From Gigaspora rosea (Eukaryota > Glomeromycota > Glomeromycetes > Diversisporales > Gigasporaceae): a stretch of 64,000 bases of DNA. How positions within the stretch are numbered: the stretch's first letter is position 1; every line of letters starts with the position of its first letter. The DNA is taken from positions 13,728 through 77,727 of the forward strand of contig QKWP01000217.1 of the NCBI GenBank assembly GCA_003550325.1, written 5' to 3'. Both the position numbers and the translations under genes were made by a program. Under the pieces are notes generated by a model, which saw nothing but the letters and a program-made list of their open reading frames with translations, was not told the origin of the DNA and did not search any database. Positions 45,000-57,142 of the stretch are shown in pieces.

Positions 45000-46560
45000 T
45001 TTACGGTAGTCAAATTTTGATTCGCAATTGAGTTAAAGTGCATATTTTCAATGTCAAATTCACATTAATAATTTCATAAAATTTAATATATGCAATTTCA
45101 TAATTAGTAAAGCAATCGTTCTTTCATATGAAAAATCTGAGTCGGGATATCACATAATTTGATCCGATTAATTACGTGATCAGAGTCAGTTTACGAAAAA
45201 CAATGTAGGGAGGGCGTTAATAAGGTATTAATTTTAAGGTTATGTAATGCGCGAACAATAATAATATATTTAAGGGGTAATGACGATGTAGATACCTGAT
45301 ACTTGCAAAAAAATAATAATCGAATATGCAACAATCGTAAATGTTAAAAATGATTACGTAAATCTGCACAATTTTATATAGTTGGCAAACAATATAAACA
45401 AAATCTTAAGTGACTCAATACATAAATCGATAATCCAAACAAAATCCTGAGTAAACAAGCTATAATATTAACATATAAGCACAATAAGTCAAGAAAGCAT
45501 GATGATAAATAGTCAAGTCAATGTACATATAAAGAAAATCAATATTGTAAACACATAAGGTAATATTATGGAATTTTTTAAATAATGATTCCTACTGCAT
45601 GCATACAAAATCAAGGAATGATCATCCAAATCAGAAGCCTAGAATTGTGAACTTTACTTAACTTGCCTGTAAACCATACTCTACTGTCGAAGGCGCTGGG
45701 CGTGTGATATGAACGAACAACCAATCACACACACACAAAAAAAACTAAAGGAAGGAAAAACTCAGACACACGGAATCTCGTAACAAGTCTGATAGATAGA
45801 GGCGAATTAATTTGGCAAGGAAAGGCTTATCAGGCTTGATACGGGAGGGGGAGTCACACGGGAAGGAGGAAAAAATGCTCAAAATTTTTATACGATACAA
45901 AAGGTTGGTCTTTATTAATTTTTGGACTTTTTACAATGGAGGACGCACTTTTTCTAATACAAATTTTCGAATCTATTTATAAAATTTTTAAAGAAACCAA
46001 AAAGAAGAAATTCGAAATAAAAAGAAGAAAAGAATATCACACTATTTTCTTCCACCTCTTTAATTAATGCCCGATTTAGCTATTTTCTATCATGAGCGTA
46101 TGCATTTGATTTCACTGCGTTTAATTTTCATCGTGAAAATTAAGACACGGCCTCATGCTATACCCGATTTGACCTTGCAGGAAATCAATTTTAAAATCAC
46201 GATTTAAATGATTTTTCCTATTTTCGGCATACCTCTATGACGGGACCGAGTCTTTAAACAAAGGGCTGATTATTCTCTTGATGCCTAAATTATTCCGCGT
46301 CTTGATCTGATCCTTCTTCGATCTTCTGATTTCTTCGTGATTAACGGTTAAAACTTCATCCAGATCAAGGCTTCTAAGATGTGGGGCTTGGACGGGGGGA
46401 CCATGGGAACTAGGCGCAGTACCATGTGCGGGAAAGTTTTTTTTTTACGTACGGCGCAGCTATAGGGATCATGTGCGTCACGTGGCTGGGATCTACATGG
46501 TCACGGTTCTGCCGGCGGCTCTTTCGGTCTCGCGAAAAATTCAACCATCATGGGATCCAA
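45000..46560. other. Non-coding DNA
   Basis: No gene supported. The stretch 45640-45700 (ACTTGCCTGTAAACCATACT) recurs at about 47347. Confidence 0.45.
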
Positions 46561-46572
46561 ATCCACTCCTAA

Positions 46573-47430
46573 CATACGTACTTCGTACTCTGTTCCTGGT
46601 ATACTTTACGTACATCGTACTACATTCCTGGTATATATCCATAGAACAAATAAGGAAAACAGGATAAATATAGTTAGTAATAAGATTGGAGGTATGATCA
46701 ATTTAATAATAATATAATGAAAAATGATGATCATAAGGCAGGAGTAAAATAAATTAATATCGTGATATTGAGGTGCAGAAACATTACGATAGTATCACCG
46801 GAGTCAAGGGCTTGATATGTAGTTTGTTATTCATATTACACTATATAGTTGAAAAGAACTAATCAAAGACATAGTACACTTGGCAAGGTCCAGAATGGAT
46901 TAACCTACTAGTTTCTTTGGACATTAATTATAGGCGCCTCTCAAAAGTGCTGGTCACACACAATATTTTTTTAATTAGATACTGAGAATCACACTTCCGT
47001 ACAGCACATAAGAGAACTTTAATAATACTAACAGAGGTTATATCGTTGTATTATTTACTTTTTTGTGTTTAATCAATGACCAGTCAAAAAAATTAAGCCC
47101 ATCGCACTATAGAAATCTAAAGTCACAAGTTTCACCATTTAACTCTTCAGTAAACAATACACTTCGTACTTTGTACTATGTTCCTGGTATACACTTCATT
47201 GCAACATCAATATTACGGTTAAGAATTTTTTTTTACCAATTAAATTTGCAATTTCTTTTGATCCCTTTTTAGTATTGTTTGGGGTATTACAAAAAGTCAC
47301 AAGGACTTTTTATCCAATCAGATGCCCAGAATTGCGGACATTAACTAACTTGCCCGTAAACCATATACTCTGTATTTCATACCCGCTCCTGGTATACTCT
47401 GTATTTCATACCCCGCTCCTGGTATGGTTA
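46573..47430. repeat. Dispersed TACTTCGTACTCTGTTCCTGG motif, clustered copies
   Basis: Short units ending in TTCCTGGTATA or CTCCTGGTATA occur at about 46573-46600, 46605-46635, 47160-47195, 47375-47395 and 47400-47425, preceded by TACTTCGTACT, TACATCGTACT or CTGTATTTCATACC. They are interspersed with unrelated DNA. Nature unknown. The rest of 46640-47540 is AT-rich without a gene. Confidence 0.5.
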
Positions 47431-47547
47431 TATTTCGATGTTATCGTTAACCAACTTTTTATACTAGATGATTATAAAATAATTATAAAAATAAATTTAC
47501 ATTTATTGATATAAATATCTAACGGAAGTGTATATAATTTTTTTTTA

Positions 47548-47730
47548 ACTTGTAGCTCTCAGCTAGCTCTACGTGGTAATAGAGCTATTTTTTTCAATAA
47601 TTTATAAAATCATTCAGTCATTATATAAATATTAAATATTAAATAATTAATTAAGTTTTACGAAATTTTTTAAAAAAATTATTTAAAAAATAGCTCTATT
47701 ACTATGTAGAGCTAGTTGAAAGCTTCAAAT
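47548..47730. mobile_element. MITE-like element, ~183 bp
   Basis: Left arm AACTTGTAGCTCTCAGCTAG then CTCTACGTGGTAATAGAGCT; right arm is its inverse (AGCTCTATTACTATGTAGAG then CTAGTTGAAAGCTTCAAATT). AT-only centre. Confidence 0.75.
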
Positions 47731-48084
47731 TAAAAAAATATATATGCACTTTTGTTGGATACTTATGCTAAAAAATGTAAATTTAATCTAATATTTAAAT
47801 ATACAGCCTATAAAAAATCTGAAATTAATGATCTTCATATATTACCCTAACTATGTTTGATTTACTTAGTTGAGGTAACACCCTAACGTGGCATGCCCTT
47901 TGATACTATCGTCTTTGCGCTAGTGAGGGCATGCCACATTGGGGATCAATGTTTACTATTGTCAATGACATTTGAAGATTCGAATTTTCCGAGAAATAGA
48001 TCATTTTCATTTCTATTTTTGTATAATTCATTAAATGTTAGTCAAAATTCATGTAAACTTGATGATTGACATATAATCTTCATA

Positions 48085-48235
48085 ACTCGTTAACGTGTTA
48101 GCACATATGCGTGTTAAGGGGCGCAGATTATAAACATTCTCAATAGCACGTCAACGTGCTAGGCTTAGTTGTACCGTCACGTAGCGTGTTAAACAACACA
48201 TTAACATGCCAAACAACACATCAACGTGTTGTATA
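48085..48235. repeat. Cluster of AACACGTTGATGTG-like short palindromes
   Basis: Six or more words such as TTAACGTGTTAGCAC, GCACGTCAACGTGC, GCGTGTTAAACAACACATTAAC and ACACATCAACGTGTTG within 150 bp. They are partly inverted relative to each other. A hairpin GTGGCATGCCCT...AGGGCATGCCAC lies just upstream (about 47889-47938). Confidence 0.45.
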
Positions 48236-48519
48236 TTAAATTCAAATGTTTATAAACGAAAGAATTTGACTTCAATAAAGGTATCAACCACGATCCAATA
48301 TAATAGAATCCAACACTAAATACAATACAAAAGAATACAAGTAGAGAAGTTTCTTCGATTTTACTTAAAGAAAATAAAGGAAGTAAGCTAGTGTAGTGCT
48401 GAAGAGACCTTTATTCGAGTAAATCAGAAACCTATCTCCTAGTAACTATTAGAGTTAAATTGGTAAAACGTATATGCTCTCCCACCTTAATAGTTACACT
48501 ATGTAAATCAAAACTATAT

Positions 48520-48960
48520 GGGTGATTTCAATAAAAACAGCACATTTTTACAATTTTTTGAAAAATGTGTTTTTATTAGTTTCATATAAATTTTGGCATA
48601 ATTGACATTATCGATTTGCATAATAAAAAATCAAGATAATGTAAAAGAAAAATTACACGAGGCTGCGTAGGCCAATACATCACAAGATTACCTGATAGTC
48701 ACCTGTTTACCTTTAACCAATAAAAATGCTTGTTCTTCACCACACTTCCTTAACCCTTTCTTTCCAAAGATTTATACTGTCTTCTTCCTCTATAATCACC
48801 TCCTCTATAATCACAAATCCTATATAATCACACAAATTTTTGAATCTAAAAATTTTTATATAAAATATCTTTATATAATCACAAATGAGTATAATCACTA
48901 TCACTCTATATAATTAAAATTAAATATATTTATATATATATTAACCCTCTATAAAATCAC
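48520..48960. mobile_element. MITE relic (same family as 59035-59522) followed by ATAATCAC-rich pogo-like end
   Basis: 48520-48740 aligns with both halves of the element at 59035-59522, but without its central 150 bp insert. From about 48775, ACTGTCTTCTTCCTCTATAA then repeated TATAATCACA words resemble the TIR family also seen at 34700 and near 53400. Confidence 0.6.
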
Positions 48961-49730
48961 ATCAAAAATAATATATATAAGTATCAAAGACTACATTTTT
49001 ATCACCATAATTTGAAATCCACTAATAATTGCATTAGGAAAGTGGAATTGCAGATTTCATTCTATTCTAACCCGATCTACAAGTACTTCTCAACTTTATC
49101 CTGTTCTATTATAATTACCTAAACTTGCTAATGACCATTACAAAATTCATTATGTGTCACAAATTAGGCCCCCAAAAATTTACTAATGATAATGTCACTG
49201 CAATAGCATCCAATCAATCAATTATAGCTGAATTGAAAATTAGTGGGACATGTAATGAATTTTGTGATAATCATTTAAATTTCGATAATGATTTTTTGGC
49301 AATAACAATAAAGTTTTCAATAATATAATTTTTGGTTAATATATTATCGTGGTTTGTTTTGTACTAGCTGAAAGTATATTATTGAAAACTACTTTTATTA
49401 TCAACCGAAATTTGCTGATAATCATCACAAAATTTATCATGTGTCCTACTAATTTTTAAATCAGCTGTAAACAATCAAGCATCAGCTGTGATTGTTAGTA
49501 AGCTTTGAGGTGGCTGCTCTGGCAAGCTCGTAGATATCAGGCACAATTAAATTTTATAAGTAATCAGGTTTTAAATAATCTAAAGATTAGAATTTTCCTC
49601 AATCTCATTTTCGATATAGTGTTCCAAATCGTTAATTGAAAAGCCAACTAGTTGGCAACTTTTCAACTAATTGATTTAAAAAAAATTAAACAACTAATCG
49701 ATTTACTATCAACTGGTTCAATTACAATTA
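48961..49730. other. Repeat-derived non-coding DNA
   Basis: 49115-49340 and 49375-49460 contain inverted copies of CATTACAAAATTCATTATGT / CATCACAAAATTTATCATGT and AATTAGTGGGACATG. The same motif recurs near 63490. No gene. Confidence 0.45.
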
Positions 49731-49985
49731 CTGTAAAGTCCCAAATATAAGCAACCCCCTAAGCCACCCATTTTAGCCAAATTTTTTCAAAGGGTTGCTT
49801 AAATTCGGGACTTTAAAATATTCAATTTTATTGGTCAATATACCTTATATATAAATGTCCAATAAAGTTTATAATAAATTTTATATATGTTTAGCAGGGG
49901 TTGCTTATTTTATTTTCTTAGTATTTTAATCTCAAAATGAGGGGTTGCTTATTTTCGGGGGTTGCTTATATTCGGGACTTTACGG
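49731..49985. mobile_element. pogo-like MITE, 255 bp, TA TSD
   Basis: Ends CTGTAAAGTCCCAAATATAA + GCAACCCCC and, inverted, CCGTAAAGTCCCGAATATAA. Flanked by TA (49729-49730, 49986-49987). Internal copies of GGGTTGCTTA. Confidence 0.8.
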
Positions 49986-50379
49986 TAATCATTAGTTATC
50001 AACTAGTTATCAACTAACTATAATTTTATATTAATCGACTAAACAACGATTACTATAAATAGTAATAACATAACAGAAATCACAACCATTAATTGGTAAC
50101 TAATAGTACTTCTCAGGTTGAGATATATGTGGCATGCATTTTTATTTCAATTTTGCTAGTTTTCAATCTATTTTACACCAACTGGTATTAGTACTTTATG
50201 GTTGTTATTTTTCAATTTTCCTAATTGAAAATGACTTAGCGATTCTTGACGTTGTGAGGCCAGAAATTTGATCTGTAGCAGGCACATTTCTGTGTGACCT
50301 AGAAAGTCCGAATTTATGCATACCAGCAGAATTCCTAGAATTCCTAGAATTAGTAGAATTCAGGTGATGTCAGTAATAT

Positions 50380-50450
50380 CACGAATAATAATAATATGGG
50401 TGATATCAAGGATTATAATAATAACAATAATGATAATGATAAAGAGAATT
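50380..50450. repeat. AAT/ATG microsatellite
   Basis: Imperfect AATAATAATAATATG ... ATTATAATAATAACAATAAT tract. The flanking 49990-51110 shows no gene. Confidence 0.6.
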
Positions 50451-51113
50451 CTGATGTGTAAAAATAGAACTCGAATTATTATAAATAAAGACTGTTTGGC
50501 CCTTTGGAGTCGATATTGAATTCCACCTTTGCTTAATAAACATATAACATAATAAATGTTTCTTTATTGTCTTTAATAAATAAACACAAGTACATATCTG
50601 ATACATAATAAGCTCGTATACATTCGTGAATCGCTATACTAAGTTTATTCTTGACTAAGCTATCCCAAAACTCTGCCTAACCACTCACCCAAATCTAACA
50701 TGCCTCTTTCAACCCAAATTGACTCATTGACAGTTGTACAAAACTGTTCTTGTAATTTCCTCAATTGACCCTCCGGTATTCTGATTTTCCGATTCCTTAA
50801 CATAACAGATTATTAATAATAAGATGTAATTCATATTTAATTTTTATTTTTTTAGTATCACATGTTTTATTTTTTCAATTATACATGAATCGTTCTTTTT
50901 TGTTTTTTATATTATATTTGAATCAACCTTTTTTTTAAATCAGTGCTAATTATTAAACCTGTAATCAATTTTACAATATATAATCTATTATTGTAGAGCT
51001 TGGATTCATTATCCATTTTTATATTAAATTTAATGAATATCCAACAGATTTTACTATTAAATTTAGTATCCAAGTAAAAAGTTCTATTGTAGTGATGAGT
51101 AATTTACAGATTT

Positions 51114-51582
51114 ATTCACATATGGGCTGATTTATGGAATTGCCAATAACTTTTGATATACTAATCTATTTTTGAATAATTTTATTACCAAAATGTTGGC
51201 CTCAATGAGACAGTTATAATAAATCCAAAATCATCAAAATCCAATCACAGGATCCCAAGATAATTAAGCTTTGTATAATTTTACTATTAACTTTTACTAT
51301 GTAGACAATCAACGTATGGATTGGTTTTACTATGTAGACAATCAAAGTATGGATTGGTTTTCATATATGAAAACCAATCCATACGTTGATTGTCTACATA
51401 GAAAAGTTAATGTAAAATTATACAAAATCTTAATTATCTTGGGATCCTGTGATTGGATTTTGATGATTTTGGATTCATTAGAACTGTCTCATCAAGACCA
51501 ACATTTTGGTAACAAAATTATTCAAAAATAGATTAGTATATCAAAAGTTATTGGCAATTCCATAAATCAGCCCGTATGAATA
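51114..51582. mobile_element. Foldback element, 469 bp palindrome
   Basis: Outer ends ATTCACATATGGGCTGATTT and inverse; centre TCATA|TATGA at 51365/51366. The inner ~37 bp arms (TATGTAGACAATCAACGTAT + GGATTGG...) pair perfectly. The left arm has one extra 33 bp direct copy of that segment (51298-51330). Member of the long-palindrome family described at 60680. Confidence 0.85.
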
Positions 51583-51734
51583 TTTTGTGAGATATAGATG
51601 AACAATCTACACCTTTTTCAAAATCTATTATATAATATGTGGAATATAAAATAGTATCGAATGAATATGACTATCATGTGAGTTTTAGCCAATCATCCAG
51701 TATATGTGTAAATCAAAATAGTCAAATCAAGCAA

Positions 51735-52010
51735 CTATTCTAACAGCTTTTATGATTGGTTTTTAATTATTATAACAGCTAATTATGGTTAGCGTTAAAT
51801 CATCATTCTAACAACTTTTAATGATCAGTGCAAAATAATTCATTCTAAAAGTTCTTTATGATTAGTGTTAAAAAATAATCATTCTATCAGCTCTTTATAG
51901 TTAGTAATAATAATAATTCTAAAAACTTCTTATAGTTGTTATGCTAATAGCTCTTTATTGTTGTGTTATAAAACCATTCTAACAAGCTCCTTAGGATAAG
52001 CATTTGGTGT
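51735..52010. repeat. Diverged ~45-50 bp tandem repeats, about seven units
   Basis: ATTCTAACAGCTCTTTATGA-like units, each followed by TTAGT/TTGTG and AAAAT, recur from about 51740 to 51990. No coding frame. Confidence 0.6.
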
Positions 52011-52192
52011 TTGGATTAGGATAGTTTGAGATATGTCTCATGATCCATGAAAAATTGATCAAATATTAGATACTTTCATTAACAAAAGGCAATATTTAAT
52101 TGATAGATATGCTATAATGAGCTTCTAAATATGTATTTTCAAAATTTTTCATATTGAGGTTTAATATATAAATTATTTTGATGAAGTATAAG

Positions 52193-53044
52193 TAGGTCTC
52201 TACATGGGCTGGGTAGGGCTAGATAGTAGTAATACTTTAGCCCTACCTATTTATTAACAGGCTTAATCTGCAAGCCCTTACTTTTACCCTAGGGCCCCAA
52301 AATTGATACACTACCCGGCCCTTAAAGCCCGTGGGTACCCATGTGTACCCATGGGCTTAATAAATGGATTAACTTGAAATTTATATATTAATATTAAAAA
52401 AGTTTCAATGTAACTTTGTTATTAAGAATCGATTTATTTTAAAACTAGGCTGATGCAATAAAAAAAAGATAAAAAAATTATTAAGCCCATTTGATGCATA
52501 ATCTGCTGTATACTATAAATACATATAGTATAAAATGTAAAAAAATTTTTTTATACTATTTTATTCGACGTTTCCACTTTATTCAATGCTTCCAATTTAT
52601 TTACCATTTTCAATGTTACCACTTTATTTAATGATGATTTTTACGAATTTTTGAAGTTATAAAAAAAAACCATTTACACTATTTTTCCATAATTTCAAAA
52701 TCGATCAACAATATTTAATAACCAAATTAATATATACATAAAAATAAAATTAAAGAAAAATTAAAGAACCAACCTATTCATATTGAGTATATAGAATTAT
52801 TATAAAAAAAAGATTATCAATCAATATAAGTTTTAATTAGTAGATAGTCATGTGCATATACAACAGGCTACCCTATGGGTATATGGGCCGGGCAGTACTA
52901 GTACCCAAGCCCTACCCATATAATAAAGGGCCTGCGATTCTTAACCCTGCTTTGCCCTAGGGCTTGTAATTTGATGCCCAAGCCCGGTCTAGTGGTACTA
53001 CCCTTAGGGTACCCATAGGTAGACCTGGCCCATGTAGAGGTCTA
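52193..53044. mobile_element. hAT-like non-autonomous element, 852 bp
   Basis: Inverted ends TAGGTCTCTACATGGGCTGG and TAGACCTCTACATGGGCCAG. Flanks AGTATAAG / AGTATATA agree at six of eight positions. Subterminal GC-rich GGGTACCCATG / GCCCTACCCAT words lie on both sides of an AT-rich core, typical of hAT subterminal repeats. No transposase. Confidence 0.6.
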
Positions 53045-53256
53045 AGTATATATTACAGCACTAACGTTTATTTAAATTCAAAACCTAAACATAAGGTTCC
53101 AGCCCTATAAAATGTTGCCGTTTTATTACTAGTTATTTAAGTTGGTCTAATACCCATGTCGGGTTAATTTGAAATAATACTGTAATAAATTTCTCTAAAT
53201 GGTGCTCAAGAAATAAACTTAACATTGAAAGCCTGATTACAGGTTTTTTATTAAAC

Positions 53257-53405
53257 GCACTTATATTTACTTCTATATAATCACATAATACAAATCACAG
53301 TATTGGATGTGATTATATAGGGTAATTACTATATAATCACACCTTTTATAATCACTTAATTTGCCACAACAAACCGCATGATTATAGAGGAGTAAGACAG
53401 TATAT
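53257..53405. repeat. ATAATCAC-rich TIR-element remnant
   Basis: TATATAATCACATAATACAA ... TGTGATTATATAGG and TATAATCACACC; right end GATTATAGAGGAGTAAGACA + GTATA is the inverse of the start of the 48775 copy. Left end unclear. Confidence 0.4.
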
Positions 53406-53804
53406 ACTGATCCTAATTATTTAAATATTATTTGAATAAAGAATCTGTAAGCTCTATTTACAACTCAATACAATTATAGCAAAAAATATAGTATATACCG
53501 TAATCATACTAGTTTGTAAAAATAATTGTACATGAAAATATAAAAATAATGAGATAGTGATATGGGTTGATTAGCCAGCCTGGCGGGTAAATTGAGGGTC
53601 AACCCATGTTTTGTGGGCCAGCATAATTAATCTTTATAACAAAATAAATTTGGCATAATCTATTCAAAAAGTATTGTATTACACATTAACTATTGGGCTA
53701 TGCCAGCATGCTATTTTATGCCAGGTGTGATTTTTTATTGGAGAAATTACATGCAAATTAGTACATAATCATGAAGCAAATATTTGACTAAGATTTGTCA
53801 TAAC

Positions 53805-54609
53805 CAGTTTTAGCTGAAACCTTCCCCAAAGTACAGAATGTTTCAGCCCTGGAGTTTCGGTATTACCCAAAATCTGAAACTTCTGAAATCGCTAAAACTT
53901 TCAAAATTGGCAAAACCTTCGAAATTGGTGAAACTCTCTGAAACTGGGTGAAACCAAAACTTCTGAAACTGTCCAAAGCTTCAGAAATCGTAAGAGCTAC
54001 ATCCTAAACTTCCAAAACTTAGCAACTAAAAAAAAAGCAATCCCACAATCCCACAAACTTGAAAACTAAAAAACAATCCTGCAAACTAGAAAACTAAAAA
54101 AAAAAAGAAAAAAAGTAATCCTGCAAACTTGAATTTTAAAAAAAAATAAAAAATTTACTTCACAAACTGGCAAATATTTTGTACATAAAAAAAACTATAA
54201 AATCCAAAACTATCAGAATAAAAAACAGATTAAATGTAATTATATGTTTACTATTTCATATATTGCAGATTCTCGTGATTTTATTGGCTATTGTTTTCTG
54301 ATGCCAGTTTCAAAAGTTTTGCTTTGCCTAAAAAAACTAGTAAAGCCCACATCTTTTTACACTATAAATCTGAATTTTAAAATCCTATCTATTCTGAAAC
54401 CACTTTCACAAATCACTTATATAATATTTTTTAAAAATTTTGAATGTTTTACCAATTTAGAAGATTTCAAAAGTTTTAGAAGCTTTAGAAGTTTTACCTA
54501 GTTTCAGAGGTTTCAGAAGTTTCTGATTTGGAGCTTTAAGTGAAACTAGATTTTAGAAGTTTTGAAAGTTTTAGTCAGCTGAAACCTGAAAGTTTTACCT
54601 AAAACACTG
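53805..54609. mobile_element. hAT-like element B, 805 bp, 8 bp TSD (GTCATAAC/T), decayed relative of A
   Basis: CAGTTTTAGCTGAAACC at the left and CAGTGTTTTAGGTAAAAC (inverted) at the right. GTCATAAC (53797-53804) and GTCATAAT (54610-54617) flank it. It aligns along its length with 26790-27515 of element A, including ATTCTCGTGATTTTATTGGC and GTAAAGCCCACATCTTTT. The CCGAAA repeats of A are mostly CTGAAA or CCAAAA here. Confidence 0.85.
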
Positions 54610-54672
54610 GTCATAATGGCAATGACACCCTAAGAGAATGCAATAAATATTGCACTAGAAGTTGCCATAGAA

Positions 54673-54879
54673 TTAATAGTTGGTGGTTTCCTGCTCATTT
54701 AAGCAAGCTGGCTGTGAGTATAGTAATAGTTGTGATGCTGAAAATATATGCTGATAGAGAAATAGTAGAATCACATGATTATTCATATGGTGATTGGGTT
54801 GGTAGGGCGAAGCAGGACCTTGAACAATATATATAAAGGATATATTGGCTTTAATAAACTTTTTGTAAAATTTATCCAC
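54673..54879. other. No supported gene between hAT-B and the helicase remnant
   Basis: 54618-55150 is AT-rich; a minus-strand open frame here has no motif. From 55020 the CTAAGGCTGCACAAAGTT repeat begins. Confidence 0.4.
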
Positions 54880-55024
54880 TTTTTATTAAAGCTAATTAAC
54901 CTTATTTATATATAAACTTTAATATTTAAATAATTTTATTTATTTAAAAATATAACAAATAACTTATATATTTTTTTAAAAAAATGTTTTTCTAAAGAAA
55001 AATATTTTTTTCAAAAAAATTTTT

Positions 55025-55395
55025 TTCACATCTAAGGCTGCACAAAGTTAATTCTTCAGTTTGCATAAGCAGAATCAAAAAATTTGGTTTTTTTTATCGA
55101 ACCTATTAGGTAATTCTAGAAAGATAAAGTCTTTATTGGATGACATCAAAAAAAATTAAATGGAATAATTAGCACAATATAAATTTTTTTTAAAAAAATT
55201 TTTTTTGGAAAAAATTGGTTATACAAATGAAAAATTAATTTGCATGGCCTAAGGCTATGCAAAGTTGATTTTTTACTTTGCATTATCTGAATAATTAGCA
55301 CAATATGAATTTTTTTAAAAAATTTTTTTTGAAAAATTAATTTTTTGCATGGTCTAAGGCTATGCAAAGTTGATATTTTATTTTGCATTATCTGA
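55025..55395. repeat. ~125 bp tandem repeats with AAGGCTATGCAAAGTTGAT
   Basis: CTAAGGCTGCACAAAGTTAA (about 55032), CTAAGGCTATGCAAAGTTGA (55249) and again (55354). Each is followed by TTTGCATTATCTGA-like and T/A homopolymer runs. Non-coding. Confidence 0.65.
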
Positions 55396-55479
55396 TATCT
55401 TATTTTTTAATTTTTCAATTTTTTTTTAGATCTTAACGAGGTTTTCGTACTCTTGCTTTTCAGGATCCTAATTTTAGTA

Positions 55480-56045
55480 ATTACCTTCAACAAATTTATA
55501 TACTTATTATTGAAGAAGTTTCAATAGTATCTAGTCTAATGCAAACCTAAATCTCTGAAATATTTAAATTTATATATAAAAACAATCATCTATTTGAAGT
55601 ATAAATGTTATAATAGTTGGTGACTTAGCACAATTACCACCTGTTCATGAACCTCCTGTATACAAATTACAAATATAGAAAATTTTTTATTTTTTATTTT
55701 TATCTAAACCTCAACAACAAAATCAAGATATAAATTTTTACAACTTATTAAAAAAATAAGATTTGGCCTAATTGATAATTATATATAGCAAATACTATTA
55801 CAAAAAGAAATTGAAGCTGCAACAACTTCCCAAGTAAATGCAAATCTAAATACTACTCATATAGTAGGTTATCACAAAACTGTTTATCAATATTTCTTTT
55901 TTCAAATATACTGATAATTTCTTTATTAATAGAATGCCTTCCAGTCATACACAATATCCTATTCAGAATGCATTTGCTCTTACAGTTCACAAAACTCAAA
56001 AATTAACTCTCCCAAATATATTATTAAATTTGGATAATCTGTTAC
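55480..56045 (+). pseudogene. Pif1-family DNA helicase remnant
   Basis: Fragments in several frames: YILIIEEVSIVSSLMQT (Walker B region, about 55496), VGDLAQLPPVHEPPVY (motif III, about 55616) and NAFALTVHKTQKLTLPNILL (motif VI-type, about 55968; Gly to Lys at HKTQG). Matches Pif1 helicases, which are often carried by Helitrons or expanded as gene families in these fungi. Walker A is not seen and stops are frequent. Flanking Helitron ends not found. Confidence 0.75.
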
Positions 56046-56379
56046 AAGCAAAGCCACAACCTGCGTTGATGAAACCTGTGATGGTTCAACCCATGACAAT
56101 GAAACCCGTGATGCAAGACTATAATGTGAACCTATGACTAGTTTTGTTCTATAGTTTAAAATTCATTCTGATTTTACTGATCATATGTAGGGTATTATCA
56201 ATAGTAATAAGTTAGCCATAGCAGGACCCCGAAATATATATAGATAGGTCAGGTTAATTATAGGGTTACTAAAAAAAGAAAGATCTGCAGAAAAAACTTT
56301 AAAATAAGCAAAAATTACTATAAATGGAAAAGATCTGTATAAAAAACCCAAAAATAAGCAAACTCATACCCAACCTATT

Positions 56380-57142
56380 ATCGGGAAAATAAATAAGGCG
56401 CAGATCTGCACAAATCTGCGACCCTGGAAAATTTTAACAAATTTTGCAATAACTTGTGATCTAGTGGTCCAAACTTAACGATTTTGGTACTATTCGATCC
56501 GTCTCGATGAGACGAATCGAATGGTACCAAAATTGTTAAATTCCAATTACTAGAACACAAGAAAATTCCATTTATGTGAATTTTATAAACATTGAACGAT
56601 CTTGCCAACCAGTGGTCCAAATTTAATAATTTTGGTACCATTCGATTCCTCTCGACGAGACAGTTCGGATGATACCAAAAACATCAAAAGTGGATCACTG
56701 GTTAACAAGTTATTCATGAAAAACGATTTGTGGCGCAGTTCTGCGCAGAAATTTAAATTTCTTTTTTAAATTTCTGCGCAGAATTGCGCCGCAAATAGTT
56801 TTTCACGAATAACTTGTTAACCAGTGATCCAATTTTGACATTTTTGGTACCATTCGAACCGTCTCATCGAGAGGAATCGAATGGTACCAAAATCATTAAA
56901 TTTGGACCACTGGTTGGCAAGATCGTTCAATGTTTATAAAATTCACATAAATGGAATTTTCTTGTGTTCTAGTAATTGGAATTTAACGATTTTGGTACCA
57001 TTCGATCCGTCTCATTGAGGCGGATCGAATAGTACCAAAATCGTTAAGTTTGGACCACTAGATCACAAGTTATTGCAAAATTTGTTAAAATTTTCCAGGG
57101 TCGCAGATTTGTGCAGATCTGCGCCTTATTTATTTTCCCGAT
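56380..57142. mobile_element. Large foldback element, 763 bp palindrome, arms ~96% alike
   Basis: Outer ends ATCGGGAAAATAAATAAGGC + GCAGATCTGC and inverse; centre in AAATTTCTTTTTTAAATTT near 56762. Each ~375 bp arm itself contains smaller inverted pairs (GGTACYATTCGATCCGTCTC ... GAGACGGATCGAATGGTACC). The few arm differences are mostly transitions. No coding capacity beyond chance frames, no clear TSD. Confidence 0.92.

Noticed and set aside
51271..51531. Plus-strand 86-codon frame with repeated YVDNQ
   Set aside because: Lies across the centre of a palindrome; the repeat is DNA-level. The YVDN resemblance to an RT motif is coincidental.
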